Assembly (NCBI GenBank): GCA_963932465.1
Contig: OZ010786.1
Coordinates: 442,110,619-442,174,618, forward strand
DNA length: 64,000 bases
Direction of reading: 5' to 3'
DNA from: Maratus speciosus
Taxonomy: Eukaryota; Arthropoda; Arachnida; Araneae; Salticidae
Both the position numbers and the translations under genes were made by a program. Positions 23,475-33,777 of this stretch are shown here, one piece after another; within the stretch, counting starts at the first letter, position 1, and every line of letters starts with the position of its first letter. The notes under the pieces are model-generated. The model made no database searches and was not told the DNA's origin. It saw nothing but the letters and a program-made list of their open reading frames with translations.

Positions 23475-23494
23475 ACCTACACAATTGTGTAGGT
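23475..23494. other. Perfect 20-bp palindrome
   Basis: ACCTACACAATTGTGTAGGT is its own reverse complement. It sits in the block inserted in monomer M0. No function can be assigned; it could be a terminus remnant or cruciform-forming site. Confidence 0.85.
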
Positions 23495-23542
23495 GATTCC
23501 AAGGAAAAAGAAAATACACTTTCCGCTTTTTCTGTGATTTAA

Positions 23543-23751
23543 CCCCTTAATTCTCACTCCCCTGATATTCACGGGCTGTGTTGTTATTCAGATCTTTTGA
23601 TTCTCACCAGTTTTATAAAATCGTGTAATTGGATTTATCAAGGTAGCATTTTACCTATCATTAAATAAGGTGAATATTTTTTTTTTCAAAAAAGGGGTAC
23701 TAATAAGCAATTTGAATTTTAAAACCGTAAATTAATGCGACCGTTAAGGGG
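23543..23751. mobile_element. TTAA MITE, 209 bp
   Basis: TTAA at 23539-23542 and 23752-23755 flanks a sequence starting CCCCTTAATTCTCAC and ending GACCGTTAAGGGG (inverted CCCCTTAA/TTAAGGGG). A diverged relative lies at about 55055-55310, sharing TCACGG, TAATTGG and ATTAAATAAGGT. Non-coding. Confidence 0.7.
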
Positions 23752-24003
23752 TTAAAGCCGAGTCTGTAACACAATGGTATGGAACCTCCCGTGACGTAAT
23801 CTGACATCGGAAATTTTGTTAGTATTTTTTTTTTTCAAACAAATATGATCCCGTTAATTAGGGTTAAAAAAGAAGACTTTTAATTTCTACCAAGCTCTTC
23901 AGGTCTTAACAATTTGAGGGGAAAGCAATTGAGTTTCTATAATGCTGAATTCGCACCGGAAATTTAGTTTTTTTTTTCAAAATACGGAAAGGCAATTTTT
24001 TAA

Positions 24004-24110
24004 CACTTTCCGTCCAAAGCTATAAAAGTAAAACGTAATTAAAATTTTCTGGCGCAAATTTTGATTAAACTTAGGTGTGATACAATATATCCCACCGGCC
24101 CTCAAGGTGT
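24004..24110. mobile_element. TTAA-flanked small element, 107 bp
   Basis: TTAA at 24000-24003 and 24111-24114. Ends are CACTTTCCGTCC and GGCCCTCAAGGTGT, only partly inverted (CACTTT/AAGGTG). The short length and weak TIR make this a plausible but less certain member of the TTAA MITE set. Confidence 0.45.
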
Positions 24111-24685
24111 TTAAGGATTATAAAAGGACTTATAAATCAATCTTTCTGTTTTTAAAACACCTCCATTTTTTTAAAAAACGTATTCTTTAATTTGTTTGTT
24201 GTTATTTTGTTGGATTTTCTGTAATAAAATAAAACATTTTATTTTCTTTAAAATAAGTGGTGTAAAAAAATGTAGGTTAACAGCTAAGCAACCAATATTA
24301 AAGAATTTTTTTTTTTAGCTTATAACAAAGTAAACTTAATAGGATAGAAATCAACAACTCTCATCAAAGTAACTTAATATTTGCTATAACTGATAAAAAT
24401 AAATTTAAAAGGCAAAAAATACCTTTATTTTTTCACTTTTGACATGTTTCATTGCATCCGACTGCAATATTATCAAGAATTAAAAGCAGCAACTGTTAGC
24501 AACAACAGATGTTTCTTTTATGATGCCTATTCACTTGAATTTATGTTTTTTTCTATAGTTTTTTTAGGTAGATTTCGTAAGAAATACTACCTATTGTAGT
24601 CGTTACCATGGTGCGACTTTTGAAAAATTCCTTCATAACTTTTCATTATAGGACCCCAGGAACCCAAAATCACCCCCACCTAAAA

Positions 24686-24727
<42 letters not shown>

Positions 24728-24730
<3 letters not shown>

Positions 24731-25275
24731 GGTGTTCCGTTAAAGGTGTCCAATATTAATAGGGGTAATAGAGGAGATCACATGGAGCATAAATCAGTAT
24801 ATAAAGCCTGGTCGGATCTCAATAGTTTTCAAGTTACAGCAAATAGAATGAAAATTCGGAAAATTGTAAAAGAACCCTCATTGCTAAACTATCGATAATG
24901 CTACATAAAAACGAAGCACATATTTAGAAAGAGCAGTACAAAACCTACAAAATGACATCAATTGTATTAAAATAGCAATATTTATTGACGAGTTACAAGC
25001 CCTGAAACAGTGAAAAAAGTACGAAATCCAATATACATCAAAATAGTTAATCGTTAATTCCAAAAAGACAACTCTAGCTACAACAAGGAAAATGTAGTAA
25101 AATTTGGTCCATTCCGAAAACTTTCGAAAAAGCTTACAATGAACCATATCGGTTTAATTGTGTGAGAGAAATTAATCAGTTTCTTAGTTACAACTCCGCT
25201 TTCTTTGACACTAGCAAAGGTTAAACTCCGCCCATCACGATTGGAAACACCGCCTTTTTAATTACTCTCAACTAT
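24728..25275. repeat. Long TIR, copy A, transposase 3' side
   Basis: Inverted match to about 27165-27707, starting with the CAGGGTGTTCCGTTAAAG terminus and continuing through AGGAGATCACA, CTATCGATAATGCTACATA, GAAGCACATATTTAGAAAGA and TTGGTCCATTCCGAAA to CTCCGCCCAT. Inner parts are more diverged than the terminal 60 bp. Confidence 0.85.
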
Positions 25276-25811
25276 ACATTTTCGATCATGCTTCTTCTGA
25301 GATGCAACATTTTTAATTATTCAAGAGTTGAATGAACCAAAATAACTTTACAATAATAGTCTATATTTTAAAGTGGTCTTTTATTGATACAAAGCTTAAG
25401 TTAAATTCTTTAAAATTAAACTGGTGGTGAAAATTCGGAAATAATTAAAAATATTGCGATTTGTAACTATGAAAGAAGTTTCAGTACATGTTTTACATGG
25501 ACAATTATTGTATGTATATGTGCATCATAATTTATGATAGGAAATAATAATAACAAATAGCATAATAATTTTATTAATTATAAATTTAAAAAAGACACTA
25601 AATTTTAAATTAATTCATACAAACTTTGTAATTTACAATTTGAGTACACCACAGTCTGTGACTTACAAAATACTGTACCAAAAAGTGTTGAAAATAAAAG
25701 AAAAATGACAAATAAAGAATTACATTCCACATACTTTATGACATATGTGAAGCATAGTCTTCTGGCCTGCGCTGCACAGTTCAATGTCGGAAGGCAGACG
25801 AACGGACATTA

Positions 25812-26888
25812 TTATAATAGTTGTTCGAAGTTGCGCCCATTAACAGAATCGCACAGCCGACAGCGACGTCGTAAAGATTGGCGAACACGCCGAAAAACTC
25901 CGACGGAGTTGGGAATGTCTCCTGCAGCGACAACGATTCGCGCTAGTAAATCCTCCGGTGTATCCACAGGCGTTTCATACACCAGCGATTTAATGTGTCC
26001 CCAAACAAAAAAGTCTAACGGATTGAGGTCTGGAGAGCGTGCAGGCCAAGCAACAGGTCCACTGCGTCCAATCCATTTCCCAGGATATGTTGAATTGAGG
26101 TGATTGCGAACACCTATTAAAAAATGTGCCGGTGCGCCATCGTGCATAAACCACATATTGTGGCGCAATGTTGCTGGCACATTTTGCAGTAACTGCGGTA
26201 AGATATCCCGTAGGAAAACCAAGTACGTACTGCCATTGAATACATCTGGGAGTAAATATGGTCCTATGAAATAATCGGCGAGGACACCTGCCCATATGTT
26301 CACACTGAACTTTTGTTGTGCGTTCGACGGGAAAACAGTGTGCGGATTTGTATATGACCATGTGTGCATATTGTGCGTGTTTACCACGCCCTCTCTCGTA
26401 AATGTTGCTTCATCAGTAAATAAAATATTTTCCAGAAATTGTGGATTATTTTCTGTTACATTAAGGAACCAGCGTACGAATTCTGTCCGCTGAGCACAAT
26501 CTGTTACTGATAACAGTTGTACCCGCTGCACATGAAAGGGGTGCATGTTTTCTGCACGCAGAACACGCCACACACTTTGGTGAGAAACACCGACTTCAGA
26601 CGCAGCAGCTCGTGTACTCGTAGAGGGGTTATCTTTAAAAATATTCAGTACATCTTCTTCCATTGCAGGTGTTCGTACATGTCGAGGTTTCCCTGCATCA
26701 ATGCTTGCTGTATTAAACGATCCAGTCTCCCGTAATCGTCTATCGATTTTTATGAAGAGTTTCGAACTTGGGAAACGTCTCCTTGGAAATTGCTCACGGT
26801 ACATGCGCTGTGCTAGACATGCATTTCCATGAGCTTGCCCGTACATCAGATGCATGTCCGCATATTCTTCGTTAGAGTATTCCGGCAT
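25812..26888 (-). CDS. DD41D transposase, intact (copy A)
   Basis: A 358-aa transposase that would cut and rejoin its element at TA sites in the nucleus. Residues ~3-57 form an N-terminal helix-turn-helix of the DUF4817 type (YSNEEYADMHLMYGQA). Residues ~88-112 look like a second helix-turn-helix (STRAAASEVGVSHQSVWRVL). The DDE/D core has D159 in LFTDEATF, D250 in MHDGAPAHF and D292 in SPDLNPLDFFVWG. Forty-one residues separate the last two, so it is DD41D. No frameshift or internal stop. The ATG lies 819 bp inside the element end, outside the TIR. It differs from copy B at 12 residues. The exact family name within the superfamily is not settled by eye. Confidence 0.95.
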   Translation of the reverse strand: MPEYSNEEYADMHLMYGQAHGNACLAQRMYREQFPRRRFPSSKLFIKIDRRLRETGSFNTASIDAGKPRHVRTPAMEEDVLNIFKDNPSTSTRAAASEVGVSHQSVWRVLRAENMHPFHVQRVQLLSVTDCAQRTEFVRWFLNVTENNPQFLENILFTDEATFTREGVVNTHNMHTWSYTNPHTVFPSNAQQKFSVNIWAGVLADYFIGPYLLPDVFNGSTYLVFLRDILPQLLQNVPATLRHNMWFMHDGAPAHFLIGVRNHLNSTYPGKWIGRSGPVAWPARSPDLNPLDFFVWGHIKSLVYETPVDTPEDLLARIVVAAGDIPNSVGVFRRVRQSLRRRCRLCDSVNGRNFEQLL

Positions 26889-27164
26889 AATTATTACACA
26901 TCAACTTACTACAATCCCACTTACAACAGCCTCCCTTTAACATAACGCCCACTGGTGACTGCTGTTTTATTACACTTTTCTTCCTATACACATAGAAAAT
27001 TTGCATAAAAAGTACTTCTTCTTCATCATCCTGAAAGTTCATGGAGGAAACGCAGCAGTCACGGAGTTTGCTTTAAGACAAGGCGAGAGCTGCACAATAT
27101 GTCATTCACTTGACCAGACTGAATAATGAAAGGGTATTGATAGAGGTTTATCAGAAATGTATAA

Positions 27165-27707
27165 TTGAAAGATATTAAAACGGGGTGTTTACAATCGTCA
27201 TGGGCGGAGTTTCGCCCTTTCCGAGCGTGCAACAGTACAGAGTTCTAACTAGGGAACTGCTTGATTTCTCCCATACAATTAAACTGATATGGTTTATTGT
27301 CAGCTTCTTCGAAAGCTTTCGGAATGGACCAAATTTTATAACATTTTCCTTGATGTAGGTAGAGTTGCATTTTTGGAATTAACGATTAACTATTTTGCTA
27401 AATATTTGATTTTGTATTTTTTCACTGTTTCAGAGCTTGTAACTTGCCATTAATTCTCAATATTCTAAAACAACTTATGTCATTTCGTAGGATTTTTTCT
27501 GCTCTTTCTAAATATGTGCTTCGTTTTTATGTAGCATTATCGATAGTTTAGCAATGAGGGTTTTTTTACAAATTTCCGATTTTTCATTCTATTTGCTGCA
27601 ACTTGAAAATTATTGAGATCCGGCCAGGCATTATACACTGATTTATGCTCCGTGTGATCTCCTCTATTACCCCTATTAATATTGGACCCCTTTAACGGAA
27701 CACCCTG
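27165..27707. repeat. Long TIR, copy A, transposase 5' side
   Basis: Inverted counterpart of 24728-25275. The stretch between this TIR and the ATG (about 26889-27164) would hold the promoter; no clear TATA box was singled out. Confidence 0.85.
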
Positions 27708-28165
27708 TATATATGTATGTATGTATGTATGTACTAAATTTTGTCCGCACGATAAAAGTCGCAATTATGCACGAATCGTCTTCAAACTCGCCAACAACTT
27801 TGAGATGACTAATATCTCGGCGGGGATTGCAAATGGAAAACATCGGCTCAAGGGAATGGAAATGGGAGGGTTCAAAATTTTGAATACCCTCTTAACATGA
27901 TTCTGATAAAACCAGCTCTTACACAACAATAGCAGGAAAAAATAAATATTTTTCGTTATAGCAGTTGCCAACAATTAAAAAAAAAAGAAATAAAATTCTC
28001 ACCACAACAAATGCTTTCCTATTGCAAGGTTTCACGTGAAAAATTAAATTAAATAAATAGCTTGAATAATTGAAACAAATTGAATATTACGTCATAAGTT
28101 TCCTAGAGCAACATTTCCGCATGAAAACATAAAATGAAGTAAATAGTTTGACGAATAAAAATATA
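27708..28165. other. Element X1 DNA between the two transposons
   Basis: 458 bp including TA duplications. It begins with a (GTAT)n run and contains GATTCTGATAAAACCAG near 27899, also found near 63670 in the second X element, which identifies it as X internal DNA. Short frames crossing it are not convincing. Confidence 0.65.
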
Positions 28166-31145
28166 CAGGGTGTTCCGTTAAAGGGGTCCAATATTAATAG
28201 GGGTAATAGAGGAGATCACACGGAGCATAAATCAGTATATAATGCCTGGCCGGATCTCAATAATTTTCAAGTTACAGCAAATAGAATGAAAAATCGGAAA
28301 TTTGTAAAAAAACCCTCATTGCTAAACTATCGATAATGCTACATAAAAACGAAGCACATATTTAGAAAGAGCAGAAAAAATCCTACGAAATGACATAAGT
28401 TGTTTTAGAATATTGAGAATTAATGGCGAGTTACAAGCTCTGAAACAGTGAAAAAATACAAAATCAAATATTTAGCAAAATAGTTAATCGTTAATTCCAA
28501 AAATGCAACTCTACCTACATCAAGGAAAATGTTATAAAATTTGGTCCATTCCGAAAGCTTTCGAAGAAGCTGACAATAAACCATATCAGTTTAATTATAT
28601 GGGAGAAATCAAGCAGTTCCCTAGTTACAACTCTGTACTGTTGCACGCTCGGAAAGGGCGAAACTCCGCCCATGACGATTGTAAACACCCCGTTTTAATA
28701 TCTTTCAATTATACATTTCTGATCAACCTCTATCATTACCCTTTCATTATTCAGTCTGGTCAAGTGAATGACATATTGTGCAGCTCTCGCCTTGTCTTAA
28801 AGCAAACTCCGTGACTGCTGCGTTTCCTCCATGAATTTTCAGGATGATGAAGAAGAAGTACTTTTTATGCAAATTTTCTATGTGTATAGGAAGAAAAGTG
28901 TAATAAAACAGCAGTTATCAGTGGGCGTTATGTTAAAGGGAGGCTGTTGTAAGTGGGATTGTAGTAAGTTGATGTATAATAATTATGCCGGAATACTCTA
29001 ACGAAGAATATGCGGACATGCATCTGATGTACGGGCAAGCTCATGGAAATGCATGTCTAGCACAGCGCATGTACCGTGAGCAATTTCCAAGGAGACGTTG
29101 CCCAAGTTCGAAACTCTTCATAAAAATCGATAGACGATTACGGGAGACTGGATCGTTTAATACAGCAAGCATTGATGCAGGGAAACCTCGACATGTACGA
29201 ACACCTGCAATGGAAGAAGATGTACTGAATATTTTTAAAGATAACCCCTCCACGAGTACACGAGCTGCTGCGTCTGAAGTCGGTGTTTCTCACCAAAGTG
29301 TGTGGCGTGTTCTGCGTGCAGAAAACATGCACCCCTTTCATGTGCAGCGGGTACAACTGTTATCAGTAACAGATTGTGCTCAGCGGACAGAATTCGTACG
29401 CTGGTTGCTTAATGTAACAGAAAATAATCCACAATTTCTGGAAAATATTTTATTTACTGATGAAGCAACATTTACGAGAGAGGGCGTGGTAAACACGCAC
29501 AATATGCACACATGGTCATATACAAATCCGCACACTGTTTTCCCGTCGAACGCACAACAAAAGTTCAGTGTGAACATATGGGCAGGTGTCCTCGGCGATT
29601 ATCTCATAGGACCATATTTACTCCCAGATGTACTCAATGGCAGTACGTACTTGGTTTTCCTACGGGATATCTTACCGCAGTTACTGCAAAATGTGCCAGC
29701 AACATTGCGCCACAATATGTGGTTTATGCACGATGGCGCACTGGCACATTTTTTCATAGGTGTTCGCAATCACCTCAATTCAACATATCCTGTGAAATGG
29801 ATTGGACGCAGTGGACCTGTTGCTTGGCCTGCACGCTCTCCAGACCTCAATCCGATAGACTTTTTTGTTTGGGGACACCTTAAATCGCTGGTGTATGAAA
29901 CACCTGTGGATACACCGGAGGATTTACTAGCGCGAATCGTTGTCGCTGCAGGAGACATTCCCAAATCCGTCGGAGTTTTTCGGCGTGTTCGCCAATCTTT
30001 ACGACGTCGCTGTCGGCTGTGCGATTCTGTTAATGGGCGCAACTTCGAACACCTATTATAATAATGTCCGTTCGTCTGCCTTCCGACATTGAACTGTGCA
30101 GCGCAGGCCAGAAGACTATGCTTCACATATGTCATAAAGTACGTGGAATGTAATTCTTTATTTGTCATTTTTCTTTTATTTTCAACACTTTTTGGCACAG
30201 TATTTTGTAAGTCACAGACTGTGGTGTACTCAAATTGTAAATTACAAAGTTTGTATGAATTAATTTAAAATTTAGTGTCTTTTTTAAATTTATAATTAAT
30301 AAAATTATTATGCTATTTGTTATTATTATTTCCTATCATAAATTATGATGCACATATACATACAATAATTGCCCATGTAAAACATGTACTGAAACTTCTT
30401 GCATAGTTACAAATCGCAATATTTTTAATTATTTCCGAATTTTCACCACCAGTTTAATTTTAAAGAATTTAACTTAAGCTTTATATCAATAAAAGACCAC
30501 TTTAAAATATAGACTATTATTGTAAAGTTATTTTGGTTCATTCAACTCTTGAATAATTAAAAATGTTGCATCTCAGAAGAAGCATGATCGAAAATGTATA
30601 GTTGAGAGTAATTAAAAAGGCGGTGTTTCCAATCGTGATGGGCGGAGTTTAACCTTTGCTAGTGTCAAAGAAAGCGGAGTTGTAACTAAGAAACTGATTA
30701 ATTTCTCTCACACAATTAAACCGATATGGTTCATTGTAAGCTTTTCCGAAAGTTTTCGGAATGGACCAAATTTTACTACATTTTCCTTGTTGTAGCTAGA
30801 GTTGTCTTTTAGGAATTAACGATTAACTATTTTGATGTATATTGGATTTCGTACTTTTTTCACTGTTTCAGGGCTTGTAACTCGTCAATAAATATTGCTA
30901 TTTTAATACAATTGATGTCATTTTGTAGGTTTTTTTCTGCTCTTTCTAAATATGTGCTTCGTTTTTATGTAGCATTATCGATAGTTTAGCAATGAGGGTT
31001 CTTTTACAATTTTCCGAATTTTCATTCTATTTGCTGTAACTTGAAAACTATTGAGATCCGACCAGGCTTTATATACTGATTTATGCTCCATGTGATCTCC
31101 TCTATTACCCCTATTAATATTGGACCCCTTTAACGGAACACCCTG
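28166..31145 (+). mobile_element. DD41D Tc1/mariner-superfamily transposon, copy B
   Basis: A second full-length 2,980-bp element, inverted relative to copy A (each position pairs with 55873 minus itself). Termini are CAGGGTGTTCCGTTAAAG and CTTTAACGGAACACCCTG, with TA at 28164-28165 and 31146-31147. TIRs are about 28166-28710 and 30600-31145. Each insertion has its own TA pair, so two transpositions into element X1 are the simplest reading. One intact transposase gene on the plus strand. Confidence 0.93.
28985..30061 (+). CDS. DD41D transposase, intact (copy B)
   Basis: A 358-aa protein in the same family as copy A, with the same start, stop and domain order: DUF4817-type helix-turn-helix (~3-57), second helix-turn-helix (~88-112), then D159, D250 and D292 of the catalytic core. 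Twelve residues differ from copy A (about 97% identity). One falls in the otherwise conserved second catalytic motif: MHDGALAHF here, MHDGAPAHF in copy A (P253L). The frame is open, so the protein could be made, but that change might reduce activity. The reverse-strand frames in this region are shadows. Confidence 0.95.
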   Translation: MPEYSNEEYADMHLMYGQAHGNACLAQRMYREQFPRRRCPSSKLFIKIDRRLRETGSFNTASIDAGKPRHVRTPAMEEDVLNIFKDNPSTSTRAAASEVGVSHQSVWRVLRAENMHPFHVQRVQLLSVTDCAQRTEFVRWLLNVTENNPQFLENILFTDEATFTREGVVNTHNMHTWSYTNPHTVFPSNAQQKFSVNIWAGVLGDYLIGPYLLPDVLNGSTYLVFLRDILPQLLQNVPATLRHNMWFMHDGALAHFFIGVRNHLNSTYPVKWIGRSGPVAWPARSPDLNPIDFFVWGHLKSLVYETPVDTPEDLLARIVVAAGDIPKSVGVFRRVRQSLRRRCRLCDSVNGRNFEHLL

Positions 31146-32541
31146 TATATATATTGCATCATACTGGAAATAAAACGGACCTCAGCAGGTGAATATGTAA
31201 CGTCATGTGAGTTTGAAGAAATTTATTAAAACATGACGAAAATCCGACAATGGAAATATTAACTTATTTTAATACTTTGAGGTTCTCTGAATTTGCTTTA
31301 GCTATTTTTTAAACCTATTCCATATACATTCGTGTGTGTATTCGTGTATATTAGAATTTTCCCAAAATGTTTAGCTCTCTGGAGCTCATTCTTATTGAAG
31401 GAACCGGGTCTATCTCTAATCTTGATTTAAGTTTTGTTGGTGAATTTAGTACTTCGAAATCTACCCCCGCCTGTAGGCCCGAGCCGTCAGGGATTTTTTT
31501 TATACTATTAACGATATTATGATATATGTTTCTAAAGAGAACTTAGGTTTGAATGACACAGAGGAAAATATTGAACAAACCAAACTTTATTTTTTAACCA
31601 TTTGAGAAAACGGTTATTGTCCTCTGTCACGGTAGGAAATCAAAAGCGTATCTGAAGGTTTTTATTGGTTTAATCATCATTTTATTCGTTTTTTGATTGG
31701 TCTATACAATAATCCGTATTTCCCTTTACTTTCAACAGAGATGGACAACAAAGTGTTGCCACTATGAGAAAAAGTAATAAAAACTACAAAAAAACTTAAT
31801 AATTCAGAAACAAATTGAGATACAGCTTTCAAACAAATTGCATTTAAAAGTACATTTTGTTCTCTATCCGACGGTGTAAAAAGTAATATTGTCGGATGTT
31901 TAGAAGTTTAATAATGAAATTTCATTTAAAATGTGTCATCAGATTTGTGGGAAATCTGACGATGGAAAAGCCTTTTCCCGAACAGCCAATGAAATGCTTG
32001 GATAATACGTAGGAGTCGCAGACGATTTTTGCGCTTGCAATGTTTACGTGTCATAACACTATTAATGTTTAATTCATGGCGTACGTAATGTATGATCAAC
32101 TCCGTGCGATATTTTATGTCTTAAATTATAGTCTTCGAATATAGATATAGTATTTTCGTTATAGTATCGTTATAGTATTTTCCAAATGGTCGTTGTAATT
32201 TGTTAAATTTCTTTTTTAAACTAATTTGGCGACCAGTTTGGCCTCCCTTAAATATGTGCTAAGAAAAGTATCATGCTACTTTTATTTTATGTTGGTTTCG
32301 TTTAAAAAATATAAAATCTATTCAAGATTTCGAAACCATTCTGCACAAAAATTATTCTTAGAAAGTGGTCTGTGAATCGAGAAATCATTATACAGGTTGT
32401 GTCTAAAAGAATATCGGTGTTTTAACGTTTGGTAGTATTTATTACATAAAACTTAAAAGTATAATTAATACATACAATGAAAGAGCAACTTAAACAGTTT
32501 TTCTTACAAGCTTACAAGTGTTCAATATCAGCACCTTTCGT

Positions 32542-32645
32542 AAGTAAGTAAGCACCCACCGTGGGAACCCGCTTTTGGCTTATGGTTATGTATAACCCCC
32601 AAGCCCTGGGCAGGGAAAAGTTTTACTACCTGCAGAACCCCTTAA

Positions 32646-32697
<52 letters not shown>

Positions 32698-33114
32698 GTT
32701 TAAGAGAAAAAAACAATGTTAGATATATGACAATTATTGACAGTGTGTGCAATAAATATTTACAGATGACCCCTATAATTACATTTGAGAGAAATATTCA
32801 TTATTATAACATATATTCATTATTATGCATAGTTTTTAGAATTTGATATTAAACTTTTTTGATCAGAATTACCTACATATTTACAACACTTTTATGTTAT
32901 TTTCCGGATTCACAATACTAACATCAATTTAAACTATGTACAAATGTGATATTTTCAACACTTAACGCTATTTTCAAGATATATGATGCAAAATTATTTT
33001 TAACTCTATACTAAAAATAAGTATTAAGGTACAAGATGCGAACAATAATTAATATTATGCACTATTATGAAAGTATAAGTAATTGTAGATAATAATTGTT
33101 TACAAATTTACAAT
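32542..33114 (-). mobile_element. Retroposon-like insertion with 9-bp target duplication
   Basis: ACCTTTCGT occurs at 32533-32541 and again at 33115-33123, and the opposite TIR shows the unsplit version (ATCTTTCGTCACACGGCAC in complement), so 573 bp were inserted. Read on the minus strand it has an internal A-run of about 46 and ends in TTACTTACTTA, a tail typical of some non-LTR retrotransposons and SINEs. No reverse transcriptase frame is present. The LINE/SINE class is an inference from tail and duplication. Confidence 0.6.
32649..32696 (+). repeat. Poly-T tract, ~46 bp
   Basis: Uninterrupted T run inside the retroposon-like insertion. It generates a spurious polyphenylalanine start in a 66-codon frame. 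Confidence 0.95.
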
Positions 33115-33190
33115 ACCTTTCGTCACACGGCACGCATCAAGTCGATAGCTCAGTTCTTCCCAAGTGTTAATTAGCAAAGATGTTCTGTTC

Positions 33191-33391
33191 AGACGCTCAT
33201 CCGAGCTGACGCCATGTGATTTCTACCTGTGGGGTTCATAAAGGATCGTGTGTATGTGCCTTCACTACCAGCTGACCATTGCAGCTGTTACAACAATAAC
33301 CCTACAAATAGTAACCAACGTTTGGGAAGAACTGAGCTATCGACTTCATATGTGCCGTGTGACGAAAGATGCTCATATTGAACACTTGTAA
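33191..33391 (+). pseudogene. Transposase C-terminus remnant (DUF4817-type family)
   Basis: Plus-strand translation gives ELTPCDFYLWG, equivalent to the SPDLNPLDFFVWG third catalytic motif of the intact DD41D copies. A stop codon follows a few residues on. The frame then continues to VTNVWEELSYRLHMCRVT and terminates at IEHL. The N-terminal two thirds are missing. It differs from the DD41D elements enough to be another lineage. Non-functional. Confidence 0.8.
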
Positions 33392-33777
33392 GCTGTTATG
33401 TAAAATTGTTTGAGTTGCTCTTTCATTTTATGTAATAATTATAATTTTAAGTTTTATGTAATAATTACTACCAAGAATAAATCTCCGATATTCTTTTAGA
33501 AACGCCCTGTATATCGAATAAATATTGCCTTTGCCTAAGAAAAGAAAAAAAACTTCATTATTAATTAGCTATTTTTTGGCAAAAAAACACGTGAGCGTTT
33601 AAAAGTTATGTGAAAACAAATTCCATGAAAAAAATAAGAGAAGAGATTTTTTTCATTCAATAAAGAATAAACATATATCCAGATAGATTTTCGCTTCCTT
33701 TTATGTTTTTAATAAAGGAGAAGAACAAGTTAAACTCCAACAGATGTTTCTTTTATGGTGAATAGGTTTTCTATTTA

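Larger units (their letters stand above)
24728..27707 (-). mobile_element. DD41D Tc1/mariner-superfamily transposon, copy A
   Basis: Full-length 2,980-bp element starting CAGGGTGTTCCGTTAAAG and ending CTTTAACGGAACACCCTG. TA lies at 24726-24727 and 27708-27709. The TIRs are unusually long: similarity runs about 545 bp in from each end (to about 25275 and 27165), imperfectly. One intact transposase gene is read on the minus strand. Copy B at 28166-31145 has exactly the same length and is inverted. The left end lies in a (TA)n tract. Confidence 0.93.
24566..31493. mobile_element. Element X1, carrying two DD41D transposons
   Basis: The left end begins with AGGTAGATTTCGTAAGAAAT and a hairpin (AGGTAG...CTACCT). 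The right end contains CGAAATCTACCCCCGCCTG near 31454, inverted relative to GGTAGATTTCG at the left, and stops about CAGGGAT. Flanks match a continuous monomer (T-rich tract) on both sides. Own DNA is about 24566-24727, 27708-28165 and 31146-31493. A second copy with the same ends lies at 58408-63839. No coding domain of its own is seen and the class is unknown. Confidence 0.6.
32393..33509 (+). mobile_element. Decayed Tc1/mariner-superfamily element with TIRs
   Basis: CAGGTTGTGTCTAAAAGAATA at 32393 is matched by TATTCTTTTAGAAACGCCCTG ending at 33509. TA flanks both (32391-32392 and 33510-33511). The inverted similarity goes on about 150 bp (TTACATAAAACTTAAAA, AAGAGCAACTTAAACAG, TTACAAGTGTTCAATAT). 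It interrupts monomer M0 at a site whose uninterrupted form occurs in the other monomers. It holds a broken transposase C-terminus (33191-33391) and is itself split by a retroposon-like insertion (32542-33114). Confidence 0.8.
22970..33511 (+). repeat. Monomer M0 of the 33-48 kb array family (interrupted)
   Basis: Pieces at about 22970-23040, 23090-23460, 24118-24565, 31494-31603 and 32270-32392 align in order with the A/B/C monomers of 33.5-47.6 kb. Shared landmarks include AACAGATGTTTATTTTATGA, ATTAAAATACATGCTTATA, TTAACAGCTAAGCAACCAAT and AATCTATTCAAGATTTCG. It is split by a ~650-bp block with two TTAA elements (23461-24117), by element X1 (24566-31493), by ~650 bp of unassigned DNA (31604-32270), and by a transposon at 32393-33509. 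It marks the family's most diverged copy here. Confidence 0.65.

Noticed and set aside
25705..26735. Reading frames of 65-132 codons on the plus strand across the copy A transposase (and the matching ones across copy B)
   Set aside because: They are antisense or off-frame shadows of the intact transposase genes and recur only because the transposon DNA recurs.
32646..32846. 66-codon frame starting with polyphenylalanine
   Set aside because: It is the translation of a 46-base T-run in a retroposon.
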